Shown: in pieces, positions 10,201-21,400 of the stretch
Layout: every line of letters begins with the position of its first letter
Position numbering within the stretch: the stretch's first letter is position 1
Assembly: GCA_027578815.1 (NCBI GenBank)
Contig: JANBTH010000031.1
Span: 1 to 51,734 of the forward strand
Length of the DNA: 51,734 bases
Source of the DNA: Coemansia sp. RSA 1804
Lineage: Eukaryota > Kickxellomycota > Kickxellomycetes > Kickxellales > Kickxellaceae
Direction: 5' to 3'
Notes under the pieces: model-generated
Told to the model about the DNA's origin: nothing
The model's database searches: none
The model's input: only the letters and a program-made list of their open reading frames with translations
Translations under genes and position numbers: made by a program

Positions 10201-11625
10201 AAGGAGACCCGTGCATATGGCAGCGGTTCTGGTGGGCAGTCGGTGGCCGCAGGATTCTCGCCCGAAATGGCACCATACTATGGCAGGTCAAGTGGGGTTG
10301 GTGCTGGGCCCATCGGGTCGCGGTTCCAAGGCTCGGCTATTGCTGCGGCAACAGCTATACCGTCAGCGTCATCGGCAGCGGGGTTGGACGGCATCAGCAG
10401 CATCACTGCTGCTGGCGGAGGAGGACAGAGCTACAACCAGAACACTATGGCAGCACAAAAGACTAGTGGAGCAATGTCCCCAGACGATGTCTATCGAGCT
10501 CGACAGCATCAGCATCAGCATCAGCAACCGCATCAACAGCAACAACACAGCGTGTCGGCGGTTACGTCGGCGCTCTACTCGCCACAACTCTTGCCAGTCA
10601 GTCTTATTGGCAATGGCAGTAGCAGCGGTGGCAAGCAGAACGCCATGGATGCGTGGCAGCAGTACCAGATGGAGCATCAGCGCAAGGTTGTTCTTCAGCA
10701 GCAGCTTGAGGAGCAGCAGAAGCTCCAGCACCAACTGAACCAGCGGTTGGCTGGACAAGGAATGGGGGCAATATCCTTTCTACAACAGCAACAACAGCAG
10801 CAGCGGAAACATATGGGCTCGGCAGCAGCAGCGGCATTGCGGTCTGGGAGAGATGGAGACGACTATCAAATGGATACGACTACGGCGTCAGTTGTGAGCA
10901 TGGCGCTGTCTGCGCCTACCGAAAAGCAGCAAAAATACAGGGCTGGTGGGGATCTGTCGTCTGTGTACAGTGCGTACGGTAACTTTAGTGCAAATGGCAG
11001 GGTGCAGTCAATGGCAACAGCAACAGCCTCGTCGGCAGCTGTAGCAGCGTTATCTCCATCGTTGTCTTCATCTGGCGGATACTACCGGACATCAACATAC
11101 AATCAGCAGCGGCAGCAACAACAGCAGCAGCAACCGCAGCAGCAGCAGATGAGCGGACTGCCTGCCATTGCGCACACGGTGTCGTATCCGCACGCGCTGG
11201 ACAACACAATGATGATGACGATGGGGCCTCCACCACCACCACAACAACCACCACTGGCACAGGCACAATCCGGCAGCGGTAGTGGAAGCGGCAATGGCGG
11301 AGGAGGGAACAGCAGCGTCGGATCGGCGTCATCGGCATACCCGTGGGCATCGCCAATGATGTCGGCGGCACTGGGATCGTCGAGTGGAGAAGGAGCGATA
11401 GTTCTTCCAGCGAATGCCAATGGCAGTGGCAGCGGCAGCAGCAATAATCACTCGTCGCTGGCTGGGTATCTGTCGCCGATGATGGAGCAGAGGAGGAACA
11501 TGGTACCGCAGCACAGACAGCAGAATTTTGATTTCCAGCCACAGCAGTACCCGCAGTACCGGCAATACCAGCACCAGCACCAGCATATTGGAGCGCCGTC
11601 GGGTTCGGCGACACAAGGGTATTAG
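7279..11625 (+). CDS. EST1/SMG7-like protein with 14-3-3/TPR-like domain and Gln-rich tail
   Basis: The product is 1448 residues. Family members bind phosphorylated Upf1 in nonsense-mediated decay or recruit telomerase (Est1, Ebs1, SMG5-7). The N-terminal third has the family layout: helical 14-3-3-like repeats, then WWAAKNFYRAAIKLAPHRG followed by QPHNQIAVIYGYEKN at about residues 311-345. This corresponds to the 'P..G.pyNQlA' signature, with 'FHYYRALS' just after it. A second helical block spans roughly residues 430-800. From about residue 820 the protein is acidic, then very rich in Gln, Ser, Ala and Gly with many poly-Q runs. I see no C-terminal PIN nuclease domain, so it resembles SMG7/Ebs1/Est1 rather than SMG5 or SMG6. 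ATG 7279 is the first in frame; a second lies at 7288. Whether it works in decay, telomeres or both cannot be read from the sequence. Confidence 0.75.
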   Translation: MAAMDPIIVHRQQHHQQQQHSTLSQMRDISQATSTAELTKMIRQVSDALDAEMRAPNANHFAPHTEALRCDCLELFRKLLVRNPYSSQRKDIPSKMWFRTIYPSIEQYRANIRQFETMLHAAAAASGASSSPSPLSSSSAATAFSTVAATAVSSGGNPAAKPDTITTRRELSKWRARFQTFLQASAGMLLRMVVELAETHALVAADSLSCLSDCALDARTLATHVYGFDFVDCLRSELHPTLSSTQRAALAIISKLLTHLGDLSRYCILYTSKKQQQQHQRQTNNNNNSITATGDGASSSNGSYSAGDDVWWAAKNFYRAAIKLAPHRGQPHNQIAVIYGYEKNSLEGVFHYYRALSAQYDFMPSEANLRTILDNALRAVDSLDSKNKHNLSQQQQQQQQSPNKQQRQRHQERRQLRAKASAKSVDESDEGNTATGYAYYDKQIYARFTHLRYLFAFNCHTLAAIAALESENPLDQTATDQKTVTPEMEEQISTEIGLACGKFVHGAKSGLIDERQALMTQAVHLIEQQRLACLNANAAETRLHDPVIARLSAHLSMRIAEHVCFGISRSISDAMGAHKGGNGNGSASSAARLAIKSPSDLLSNPSRRTLPLLVQTLIWIVSACIRVVKDSTSRDYLAAHGGAPITELKSQVFKVVRDCGLLANMRKLRTAMEQAHGKISRRSPLTSPVAWKDTLLSMDNLTHHIWTLSNASGGTSAQRGYEPELLAGWQLPDGSVWGRLAPVEETDQNSKLRPLSPLADISEDTRLLALWRQLYWLLSVLLEALPMVLDLVDREESAQQTASDSVDQKQHLGRADEEILLHEATPDGSESNNDNDDDDDEYEDEDAENETICFQGRPQWQQRQPSAAAALPQLHSVASAASSVALEGTVDAATQSDWHSSVPPTPQMAQQAYKSLRQPSASNNNSSVSEKLLLSELWRMAAPQQRKEQGSLKEEAELESTESAMRMIEQMELAKETRAYGSGSGGQSVAAGFSPEMAPYYGRSSGVGAGPIGSRFQGSAIAAATAIPSASSAAGLDGISSITAAGGGGQSYNQNTMAAQKTSGAMSPDDVYRARQHQHQHQQPHQQQQHSVSAVTSALYSPQLLPVSLIGNGSSSGGKQNAMDAWQQYQMEHQRKVVLQQQLEEQQKLQHQLNQRLAGQGMGAISFLQQQQQQQRKHMGSAAAAALRSGRDGDDYQMDTTTASVVSMALSAPTEKQQKYRAGGDLSSVYSAYGNFSANGRVQSMATATASSAAVAALSPSLSSSGGYYRTSTYNQQRQQQQQQQPQQQQMSGLPAIAHTVSYPHALDNTMMMTMGPPPPPQQPPLAQAQSGSGSGSGNGGGGNSSVGSASSAYPWASPMMSAALGSSSGEGAIVLPANANGSGSGSSNNHSSLAGYLSPMMEQRRNMVPQHRQQNFDFQPQQYPQYRQYQHQHQHIGAPSGSATQGY

Positions 11626-11726
11626 TACTAATATTAGTAGTAACAACTTTACTGGAGGATGTTAGTTCATGTTTTTCTCTCTCTATCAGGAGTGGTTTAA
11701 CAAGTTAGTCAGATTGTAATGGGTGG

Positions 11727-11732
11727 AATAAA
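11727..11732 (+). terminator. Polyadenylation signal candidate (AATAAA)
   Basis: AATAAA lies about 100 bp after the EST1/SMG7-like stop codon and before the convergent RRP9 stop at 11760. The two transcripts probably end in the same 134-bp gap or overlap. Confidence 0.4.
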
Positions 11733-11759
11733 AGTAAACGTGTTATTTTAAGAGAGCGG

Positions 11760-13517
11760 CTACCTCTGCTGCTGTTGCTTTTGCTGCTGCTGGACGGTAG
11801 CCTGGAGCTGGAAGACCTTGACCGCATTGCGTGCCTTTGTCTTCTCCCAGCGACCAAGACGCGGTTCCGGAGCAACGGCCACAGCAAGCACGATATCGCG
11901 TACAGGGGAAAGCGAAGCGGAAACGGCGTCAGCATCGGAGCTTCCAGACGATGAGACCTCGCAGACGGAAAGACCGTTGACGCAGCCGGCAACAGGAATG
12001 ACGTTGACCAGATCGAAGCCGGGCGCCTTTCCGGGGCGCAGCTGCCACATGCGCACGAAGCCGTCGGACGACGCGGAGAAGAAGAGATCGGTGAATGGCA
12101 CGGCGGCCAGTGCGGTGATCCAGCGCGCGCGCGGGGGATTGGCAACGGAATCGGCATCAGCATCTGCCGATGCAGGGTCTGGATGATTGCCAGCAGAGTG
12201 CAGGCCGTGCGCAACGTGAACAACAAAGACGGGCTTCTTCTTGTGCGCGCTCCACAGCGACAGTGCGCCCGAGTCGCCGCCAGAGACAAACGTCTCCTCG
12301 TCAACCATGGCAATAGCGTCGACGCAGTGCTCGCGGAGCTCGGTGTCGCCTGCGGCCAGTCGCCGGGCAAGATCGGCGTGAGCGTGGGTAGTGGAGACGG
12401 CGGCTGGGCTAGCAGCGTGGTCTGTGGCATCGGCGGACAGCATGCGTGTCAGACGGCGGCGGTCGGTGGTTGCGCCGGCGCGAAAGACCAGCTGCGAGTC
12501 GTCGGCAACACGCCACAGACGCAGCGAGCGGTCGCGCGCTCCAGCAGTCAGCGCCTGGTCGCGACGCAGCGCGGCTATTGCAACTGCGCCGTCCTGGTGG
12601 CCAAACAGAGTGTCGATATAAGCCATCTCTACAACGTTCCACAGCTTGACCATCCTGTCGGCCGCGCACGAGTACAGCTGATGACGCGTTTGGCGGCCAC
12701 AGCCAAATGCAAGCCCAGTCACCGCATCCTTGTGCTGCGAAAACACGCCCACAAGCCGATCGTCCGCTACCGTCCACACGCGAATACGTCGGTCGCGCCC
12801 GCCGGTCGCAACAAACTGGCCGTCGCTACTGACTGCCACCGCCAGCACCGCGCCGCTGTGCCCACGCAGCGTTGCCACCCGCGCACTATCGTTGCCGCCG
12901 TCCCGCCGCCACTCCCACTTGGCCACCGTGCCGCCCTTTGCGCCAACATACACGTATCGGCCGTCTGGCGTCACCGCAACGCACGTGACTGCGTCCCGTC
13001 CGCCCGGCAGCGAGCGTGTCAGCACCGCCATTGCTGGCTTGGTTGTCTTGGCGGCCTTGTTTGCGCGCACGAGCTCCAGCGGCCGCGCAAGACTCGCGGC
13101 AATACGGCGGCTCCATCTCCCCGACCGCTCGTTTGCGTCAGCAACCAGGCGCTCAGCAACCAAGTCACGATCGATCTGCGCAGCATCGTAGTCGTCACCA
13201 CCGCCGGCAGCCGCTGCTGTAGCCTGCTGCACCTTGCCGATGTACTGCTTGGCCAGCCGCAACCGCTTATCCGCCGCCGTCTCCAGCTGCAGCATCTCGT
13301 CATCCGACGATTCCGCCAACGAGTCGTCTTCGTGCATGTGCTCCAGGTTCTCGGTATCGCCGATCTGGTCGTCCGATGACGCCCCATCGTCCATCAATGC
13401 TGCCGATCCATTGTCTCCTCGCGGATGCCTTGCTCCCTTGGTTATTATCTTCTTTCCGTTCCGCTGCCGCTTGGATGCCCTGCCCACCCCCTGCGCTAGA
13501 AACCGGTCCTTTGCCAT
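11760..13517 (-). CDS. RRP9: U3 snoRNP WD40 protein Rrp9 (U3-55K)
   Basis: The product is 585 residues. Rrp9 binds the box B/C region of U3 snoRNA in the nucleolus and is needed for early 18S pre-rRNA cleavages. The N-terminus is basic (SKRQRNGKK), followed by an acidic Ser/Asp stretch and TAADKRLRLAKQYIGKVQ, which resembles the conserved 'E.P.EKRLRLAK.YL' segment of Rrp9. From about residue 165 onward there are at least six WD40 blades, with GH...D and (I/L)RVW/LWRV endings visible (for example DRRIRVWTV, DRMVKLWNV, DRSLRLWRV). The later blades carry longer Ala/Asp-rich insertions. The Gln-rich tail is unusual. ATG 13517 is the first in frame. The gene is intronless and convergent with the EST1/SMG7-like gene. 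Confidence 0.88.
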   Translation of the reverse strand: MAKDRFLAQGVGRASKRQRNGKKIITKGARHPRGDNGSAALMDDGASSDDQIGDTENLEHMHEDDSLAESSDDEMLQLETAADKRLRLAKQYIGKVQQATAAAAGGGDDYDAAQIDRDLVAERLVADANERSGRWSRRIAASLARPLELVRANKAAKTTKPAMAVLTRSLPGGRDAVTCVAVTPDGRYVYVGAKGGTVAKWEWRRDGGNDSARVATLRGHSGAVLAVAVSSDGQFVATGGRDRRIRVWTVADDRLVGVFSQHKDAVTGLAFGCGRQTRHQLYSCAADRMVKLWNVVEMAYIDTLFGHQDGAVAIAALRRDQALTAGARDRSLRLWRVADDSQLVFRAGATTDRRRLTRMLSADATDHAASPAAVSTTHAHADLARRLAAGDTELREHCVDAIAMVDEETFVSGGDSGALSLWSAHKKKPVFVVHVAHGLHSAGNHPDPASADADADSVANPPRARWITALAAVPFTDLFFSASSDGFVRMWQLRPGKAPGFDLVNVIPVAGCVNGLSVCEVSSSGSSDADAVSASLSPVRDIVLAVAVAPEPRLGRWEKTKARNAVKVFQLQATVQQQQKQQQQR

Positions 13518-15452
13518 ATGCTCTGTTTATTCTATTATGTCCGTGTCTATTATTATATGTCTGCTGCCATCCAAACGCTCTATGAAAGGGCAGAAAGTCC
13601 AATTTACAACTGTCCAAAATAAACACAAACAACGGCAAATGCAAATAAACAGAATAAAATGAAATTTTATTGGCAATCGAGTGAGAAGAAAGAAAGAAGG
13701 AATTGGTTGGAAACCCGGATATAAAGCTTGTTCTTCTAATAGCGTTGAATATTGCAAGCACAAGGAGCCTAAAAAAATTGAACAAAAAAAAACTTGATAA
13801 TGATTAGGATCTGGATCATGATCAAACCTAGTTGATTAGTCCGGGTTTTATTATCAAGATGGGACATACAATATGTTTCCCTTCAAATGCCAAATGCACT
13901 AGCACTCGTCATTAGTACACCTGGCCCCTCTTTTTCCCTCTTCCTGTCATCGGTCAATACAAAGCTTTTCACGCACTAGGCACTTCATACGTGGTGCATA
14001 CCTACCTTCTTTTGCGTATTTCCGCAGCAAATCCCCTTTCTATCAACTGGATTTAGTTGGTAGTGGCCATTGTGGCTTTCTTCTCTGATCCCCCTTAAAT
14101 GACTGAATGCGCTGTTACCGACAATGCCAATCTATTGCATACAGCCTTGTGTTGAAATTGTTTTTAATGTTATCTCATTCACTTTCACTGTCTCTTTCTG
14201 TTTCCAATCGGTGTTTACATCGATCACTTGTTTTTCTTCCTTATCTATATGCTTCTATTCATTTACCTATGCTAATTGAGCCCTCGCCCACCAAAGAAAA
14301 TACAACATTGCACATTAAAGTGGCTAGCGTACTTCTACTTGACAATGCATATAATCAATCATGTGCTTTTAAACAATCGTTCCCAGTTTTTCTTGAGGTG
14401 AAAGGAGGCAAAAGGGGGGGAGCGAAAAGGAAGAGTGTTTGTAAATGTCGGTACGGCAAACAAGGTATTATTTTTTCACTCACTCACTCATACCACTAAC
14501 AGCAGAAACATGAGCAACAAATTTATGCAACATCTTGCAAATGATCATGCTTGCCCCTCTATTGATAAAGCGGAATGAAATAAAACATAGTTTAAAGCAA
14601 AAAAGGGTGGCATTTCCTATTGTTTATTTTATTTGGGATGAGCTCATAAACAACATGTGCAATGCAAAAATACTTCATGCATACTCACACACACAAGACA
14701 ATACCAAATTTCCACATTATCATTTATCTCTATACTGGCAGCATACTTTGAAATCCAGCAGGTAATCCGTTTTATCTCGTTTTTTGCTAAAATAGGATCC
14801 CTGTAAACATCTATCATCCAATTCCCAGGATCCACTATTGCGCAATATTATTGGAAACAGAACGTAGAGCATTGTTGTTTTATGTTGCTACGTCCATTCA
14901 GCAATAGAAAAACGAATACGTATTATCCACTTTCCTTTGTTCTCTAGTTTTCCGCGATCATACCCAAGAATTCTACAGCTGTTCAGAAGAAAAGACTAAA
15001 CGAACAGTAGTTGTAAATTCCAAGAACGCTCTAAAAAGTATAGCTCTCTGGTTTCATATTGTTCAGAGATTGTTTCCATGAATTCAACTTTATTGTTTTC
15101 TGCTGTTGCTGAGAAGCCAATGTTAAAATGTTACAATGACAAAAGTTTCAACCCCGAGTCTATTCAACATCTTGTTTTATGCCAACTAAAACAAGATTCA
15201 AAATGTCGAACAACACTCTACAAGTTAGCTACAGATATTAATGCTTGTAAAAAAACAAAATATAGCTGTATGCTATAAAAGAAGGTTTACCGTACCTCTC
15301 GTACTTGTAGAAAGTATGAAATTAAGTTTTTTCTTTATTTCTCTAACTACAATCCATTGAATCACCAAAGTTCTTACCAAATCCCACCATCATTATTTTT
15401 CTATTTACAAGTTAATACTAACTGCAAGTCTATCTAACATTTTATTTAAACG
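13518..15452. other. Intergenic region before the fatty acid synthase gene
   Basis: This AT-rich stretch serves as divergent promoter for RRP9 (minus) and FAS (plus). No open frame resembles a known protein; frames at 14107-14499 and 15078-15278 are low complexity. A 9-bp inverted repeat (CTTGATAAT/ATTATCAAG) at 13793-13801 and 13850-13858 encloses a GATCATGATC palindrome and could form a weak hairpin. I saw no tRNA. Confidence 0.45.
15274..15281 (+). promoter_or_regulatory. TATA box candidate for the fatty acid synthase gene
   Basis: TATAAAAG matches the TATA consensus and lies about 170 bp before the FAS start codon, a normal spacing for a highly expressed fungal gene with a leader of about 100 bases. 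Confidence 0.5.
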
Positions 15453-18400
15453 ATGGATGGCAATAAACCCTCCGTTAATCTCAAGCACGGTTCTCTAAAT
15501 GTCCAGATTCCTTGTGATTCAGTAATTGCGGATGATATCCAAGGGATGGTCAATTCCTTTAATACTGATTCTTCTGCCAGCACCGAGATCGAGCAATACG
15601 CTACTTTTCTTGAGCATTGCGCCCATCTCAAGCCAAGCATTGCATCTGTTGTTTTGGATGCCTTTGCTGCTCGTTATGACATTAATCAGGATAGCAAGAA
15701 CGTCCACGAGGTTGTTGTTGAACTCAATCTTGATACTCCTGGAGCCATCCGTGTTATAAGGGCTTTCTTTTCTCTCTGGAACGAACCGTCCGCCCAGACC
15801 CACTATCTTTGCCCAATAAAATATGATGAGAAGCAGCTTCCAGCAATGTTTTCAACCTACAACAATGCAGGAGAGGGCTTGGTTGCTCTGTTTGGTGGAC
15901 ATAATGGCGATTCCATCGCCTACATGGAGGAGGCCAAATGGATGCTAGATGCCTATTACCCACTGTTGGCTGATTTTACCATGGCAATGTCGCTGTTTCT
16001 TGATGATGCTTCCAAAGACATTCGAATTGTGCAAGAATTTTCTTATGGCCTTGATGTCTTTCAATGGCTACGTGATCCAGCCAAGACGCCAAGCAACAAC
16101 TATCTACATGCCAGCCCAGTTAGTAGTGTTATTATTGCTCTTGCGCAGCTTATGCATATAATGGTGTTGTATAAAACGCTGAACCTGACGCCGGACGAGT
16201 TGTCAAGCATGTTTAAAGGTAAAAATATTATTAAATACTTTGCCCAACTAGCAGATATACAAAGCGAGCGCTATTTTACATTACTAACTACAAAAATGTT
16301 TGAATTCATATACTTTTTACATGTGTAGGCGCTATTGGACACAGTCAAGGCGTAGTCACTGCTTGCGTCCTTGCAATGGCTACTGACGAAGCGTCGTTCT
16401 ATAATTTTAGCAAGAAGGCCTTGGGAACTAGTCTAGTCTTAAGCGCCATAGCCCAGATAGAGTGTTCTACGGACAATTCTATTGATAGCATAGACGCTAC
16501 AGCCAAGCCCATGGTTTCTATTCAAGGAATATTGCAAGCAGAATTGGAAAAGCACTTGTCTGGGTTTAATCAAGAACAGGACACTGCAATGGATTATTTG
16601 CAGTTAGCTGTTATAAACGCAGACGACCGCTTTGTGGTCTCAGGCAAGCCTTCTTTGGTCGTTGATTTTGCGGATCATTTAGACGCACTGAATGCCGTGT
16701 CGAGTAGCAGTCAACCACTCAGTCCAGCATCCAACAAGCCTCTCTCTGGTATTATCGCTAAATATCTAGAGATGACAATTCCTTTTCACAGCAGCGTCCT
16801 TTCAGCTGTCACCGATATTATTTATGATATTACGACGGAAAAGAACTGGATTCTCAATGCAAGCGACTTGCGTATACCGGTGTATTCTCCTGAAGACGGC
16901 CAGGACATTCGTGCCAAGGGTAACCTGACAAAGTACCTGATCGACAGCATATGTTGCTTGCAAGTCAATTGGCCGCTAGCAGTCCACTCGAGTATGCCAT
17001 CTTGTATCCTTGACTTTGGGCTTGGCGGGATTGCTGGTTTCGGTAACTTGGCCTACAAAATCATTGAGGGCAGCGGTGTTCCTATTGTTTGCTCTGGCGT
17101 CCTGGTTCCTGATTCTGCGTATCCGTATATTGGATCCAGGGCTGATATCTACACTCGAAACAACAATGCCATCGTTTCTGCACCCAATTGGCTTGCTGAA
17201 TTTGGACCCAAGCTTGTGCGTAATGCGTTTGACGGAAAGCTTCACATTGACACGCGTATGAGCCGGCTTCTGGGCATGCCAACGCTAATGGTTGCTGGTA
17301 TGACCCACACGACCTCGTTTGAGCGCTTTATCGCAGCCATCAACAACGCAGGCTACCATGCTGAGCTTTCAGGAAGCAGCGCATACAATGATGAGGATCT
17401 AAGCCAAAAGATAACTGCACTGACCAAGCTAATCAAGCCAGGACAAGGAATCACTCTCAACTGCAATTACCTTAGCCAGAAGCAATGGGAGTACCAGCTT
17501 CCTACTCTGCTTAGTCTGCGCAAGCAAGGAGTGCCTCTTTCTGGTCTTTGCATTGGCGGCGGTATCCCATCTTTCGAAGCTGCTGCTGAAATTATTATCT
17601 CTCTGCGCGAGGCTGGCGTTTCCCACATATCGCTCAAGCCCTACAATGTGGAATCTATTCACAGAGTAATTGATATTGCACAGGCTAGCAACGGTTATCC
17701 AGTCATTCTCCAGTGGACTGGAGGCACTTCAGGCGGACACCATTCAGCCGAGGACATACATACACCGCTGCTAAAGACGTACTCTGCTATTCGAGGATGC
17801 AAGAACATTATTCTGGTTGCTGGATCCGGATTTGGCGATGCTGCAGACACATTGCCATATCTGACCGGAGAATGGAGCACCTTGTATGGCCATGCACTTA
17901 TGCCTGTCGACGGCATTCTAATCGGTTCTCGTGTAATGGTTGCAGAAGAAGCACCGACATCCTTGGCGGCAAAGGAGTTGATAGTCGCTGCACCTGGAAT
18001 TTCCGCAGAGCAATGGCTGTTAACACACAGCTACATTGGCAGTGGTGTTACTTCTCTTGTCAGCGAGTATGGCCAGTCAAACCACATGCTGGCCAACCGG
18101 GCTACAGAGTTTATCAAGTACTTGAGGCAGATAGTATTGGACCATCCGCGTAATACACATGTCGAATTGCTTTTCAAGCACAAGCAGGACATTATCCGTG
18201 GTCTCAACAGCGACTTTGTTCGTCCGTGGTTTGGCAAGAAGCCTGATGGTCGAGTTGTCGATCTGGAAGAGATGACATACACCGATGTCATTTCTCGTAT
18301 GGTGGAGCTCATGTATGTCTTGCACGAGCAGCGCTGGACTTCCAACTCTTACCATACATTTGTCACAAGGATTGTTGAGCGCACTGAGCGTCGGTTTGGC

Positions 18401-21400
18401 CGCATCAGCAATCCAGGAGACGCTATTATGACTGATATCCAGAGTTGCTTACCGTCGAAATATGCCGCTGTTGTTTCCAATGCTTACCCGGAGACCAAGA
18501 CCCAGCTTATTGCTTCTGAAGACATACAGTACTTTATTGCGCTTTGGAAGCAACGCGGTCAAAAGCCACTTCCTTTTATTGCTGTACTGGATGAGGACTT
18601 TGGCCATCTGCTTCTCAAAGACACACTGTGGCAGTGCAACGATCTCCAATCTGTGGTGGATCAGGACCCACAGCGTGTGCTTATACAGCATGGTCCCGTT
18701 GCTGCGCAGTACAGCACAAAGGTCAATGAGCCAGTAAAGGACATTCTTGACAGCATCTATTATGCCCACGTCGAGGCAATCCTGGAGAAAAGCTACTCTG
18801 GCAACTTGGATTCGGTGCCAATCATAGAATATCTTGGAGATAGTTGCACGGATAACACTGCGCCTTTGAACAACGTCCGTGAGTCTGAGACTGACTCAAT
18901 TCGCTTTTTCCAACTTTCAGACACCGACGAGAAGCTATTGCCGAATAATCAAGACTGGCTACAGAGATTAGCTGGAACAGAAAAGAGTTGGCTTCAAGCG
19001 CTTCTGACATCTCCTATCGTTGTACAGGGTACCAAGTACGCAGCAAACGTTGTCCAAAAGATAGTGCGTCCACGCCTTGGCCAAAAGGTGGCAATCAGCC
19101 TGCAAGATCGCATTCCACAGTCGCTAACCATATCCAACGGAAAGTCGGGGAATGTTGAGGTGGAGATCGTGCACACAAGTTCGAGTGGTAATATATTTGT
19201 TACCATATTCCATCCGATAGACTCGGGTTGTGCACAGCTGGATTTGAGGTTTCTGCACCATCCAGAGATACCCGCGGCACCAATCCACCAGGACATGGAT
19301 CACCTTATCTCTGCCGAAAGAGATCTGTATGTTCAGACGTATGTTGACAACAGCGATAGTCCAAAGGCGTTTGTTGATGTGGTTGACACTGATACCGTTC
19401 TTCGCAGCAGCGGATTCAAGATCACCAAAGAGCATGTTGTGTCTTATTGCAACAATATTGGTGATCGTGTGTGGAAGCCAAAGCCAGGACTCAGCGGCAG
19501 AATCCAAGTTCCAGTTGAGTACATGTTTATGCCAGCTGTTCCCCAGATCCTGAGCACATTCTCATCTTCCTCGGTCGATGGCGGCCAGCTTACAGTTATT
19601 CAGACGTACAACAAGTACCAGGTGTTTGACGGTGTTCAGCCAGTCTGCATTGGTGATCGTGTTAACACTGAGCTGTTTCTGGACGAGTACACCAACACAT
19701 CGTATGGCAAGCTAATCACCATGTCGGCAAAGATGTATAGCAACAACATGCAGATAGGATGCTTGCAAGCATCTTGTCTTAGCCGTGGCAACTTTTTTAA
19801 GCCAGAGAGGCTTTTTCGTCAGATCAGAGATGAGAAGATAAGCGTGCAGCTCCACTCCATTGAGGATGTGCGTGAGCTAGAGTCCAAGGAGTGGTTTGTC
19901 TACAATCGTGACTGCTCTGTCAGACTTAGCGTCGGTTCCTTGTTAGATTTCTGCATAAGCTCTACCTATGCTTTTAAAAGCGACAGTGTGTATTCGAGAG
20001 TATCATCATCTGGCACAGTCATATTGAAGCAACGAGGTGGGAATTTCATCCATATTGCCGATGTTGAATTCGAGTGGTTTAACTGCGTTGGTAATCCAAT
20101 CGTCGATTATCTAACCAAGCATCAAACGCCTTCTACCAAGCGCTTCTTTGAATCGGGCGGCTACTCTATTGTGAAGGCTGATATGGAGAACACGCTCAGC
20201 TTTACATCGCCTAGCTCAAACCACGAATACGCTGTACTTGGGGGAGACTATAATCCCATCCATACCAATGACTATCTTGCTGACATTGCCAACTTGCCAG
20301 GAAAACTGACCCATGGCCTTTGGACGCAGTCAGCAACACGAGCAGTTGTGGAACTACATGCGGCAGATGGAGAAATAGGCAGACTCCGTTCATTTGAGTC
20401 AGAGTTTACTCAGATGGTCATTCCAAACGAGACTCTCTTAGTAGATGTCGTGCACTGCGGTATGGATAGCGGCCGAATGCTTATCACAGGCAGTGCGTCC
20501 AAGCAGGATGGCTCTGCTGCACTACAGTACAGTGCGGAGATTGAGCAGCCAAAGACAGCATATGTGTTTACTGGTCAGGGATCACAGATAGCCAACATGG
20601 GAATGGATCTCTACGAGCAGTCTTTATCAGCAAGAGATGTTTGGGATCGCGCAGACAAGCACATGGCTAAAAACTATGGTGTTTCATTGCTAAAAATTGT
20701 ACGCGGCAACCCTACAAAGCTAGATATAAGGCTTAGAGGCAGAGCTGGAGAGCATATTCTCAACAACTACTTGGCTATCCAAGCAAGCAGTGTAGACCAA
20801 TGTAGCCAGTTGCTCTCTGGTTTAACGGCATTATCTACTGAATACACCTTCCAGTCACCAAACGGACTGTTGAATGCGACACAGTTTACACAGCCAGCAC
20901 TTGCCGTTCTTGCTTTAGCGTATGTTGCAGATATGCGTTCAAAAGGGCTTGTTCAGCAGAATGCAATATTTGCGGGCCATTCTCTTGGAGAGCTGGCAGC
21001 ATTGGCCGCCTTGGGAAGTGATCTTCTGACGGTTGAAGAGATTGTAGACATTACATTCTTCCGTGGTTTGCTAATGCAGTCTGCAGTTGTACGTGATGCT
21101 GGTGGATACTCGAAATATGCTATGGTTTCAGTAAACCCATTGCGTGTTGGACCTGGCTTTGACGAAGACAAGCTAAGACTAGTAGTTGCTGCTGTTTGCA
21201 GCAAGTGTCTGGGGCTGTTAGAGATTGCAAACTACAACATTCAGGGCCAGCAGTATATTATCTCTGGTGCACGGCTACAGTTAGTTGCATTGCGTGTAGT
21301 TCTTGACAGGGTTTCAAAGCATGCTGAAACAGACACAAATACCGGTATTGCCGAATCAGTCTACCAGATATTGTCCAACAACCCAGAGTTTATTGCACTT

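Noticed and set aside
12183..13379. 398-codon plus-strand frame
   Set aside because: It lies opposite Rrp9 and has no domain; it reflects codon bias of the real gene.
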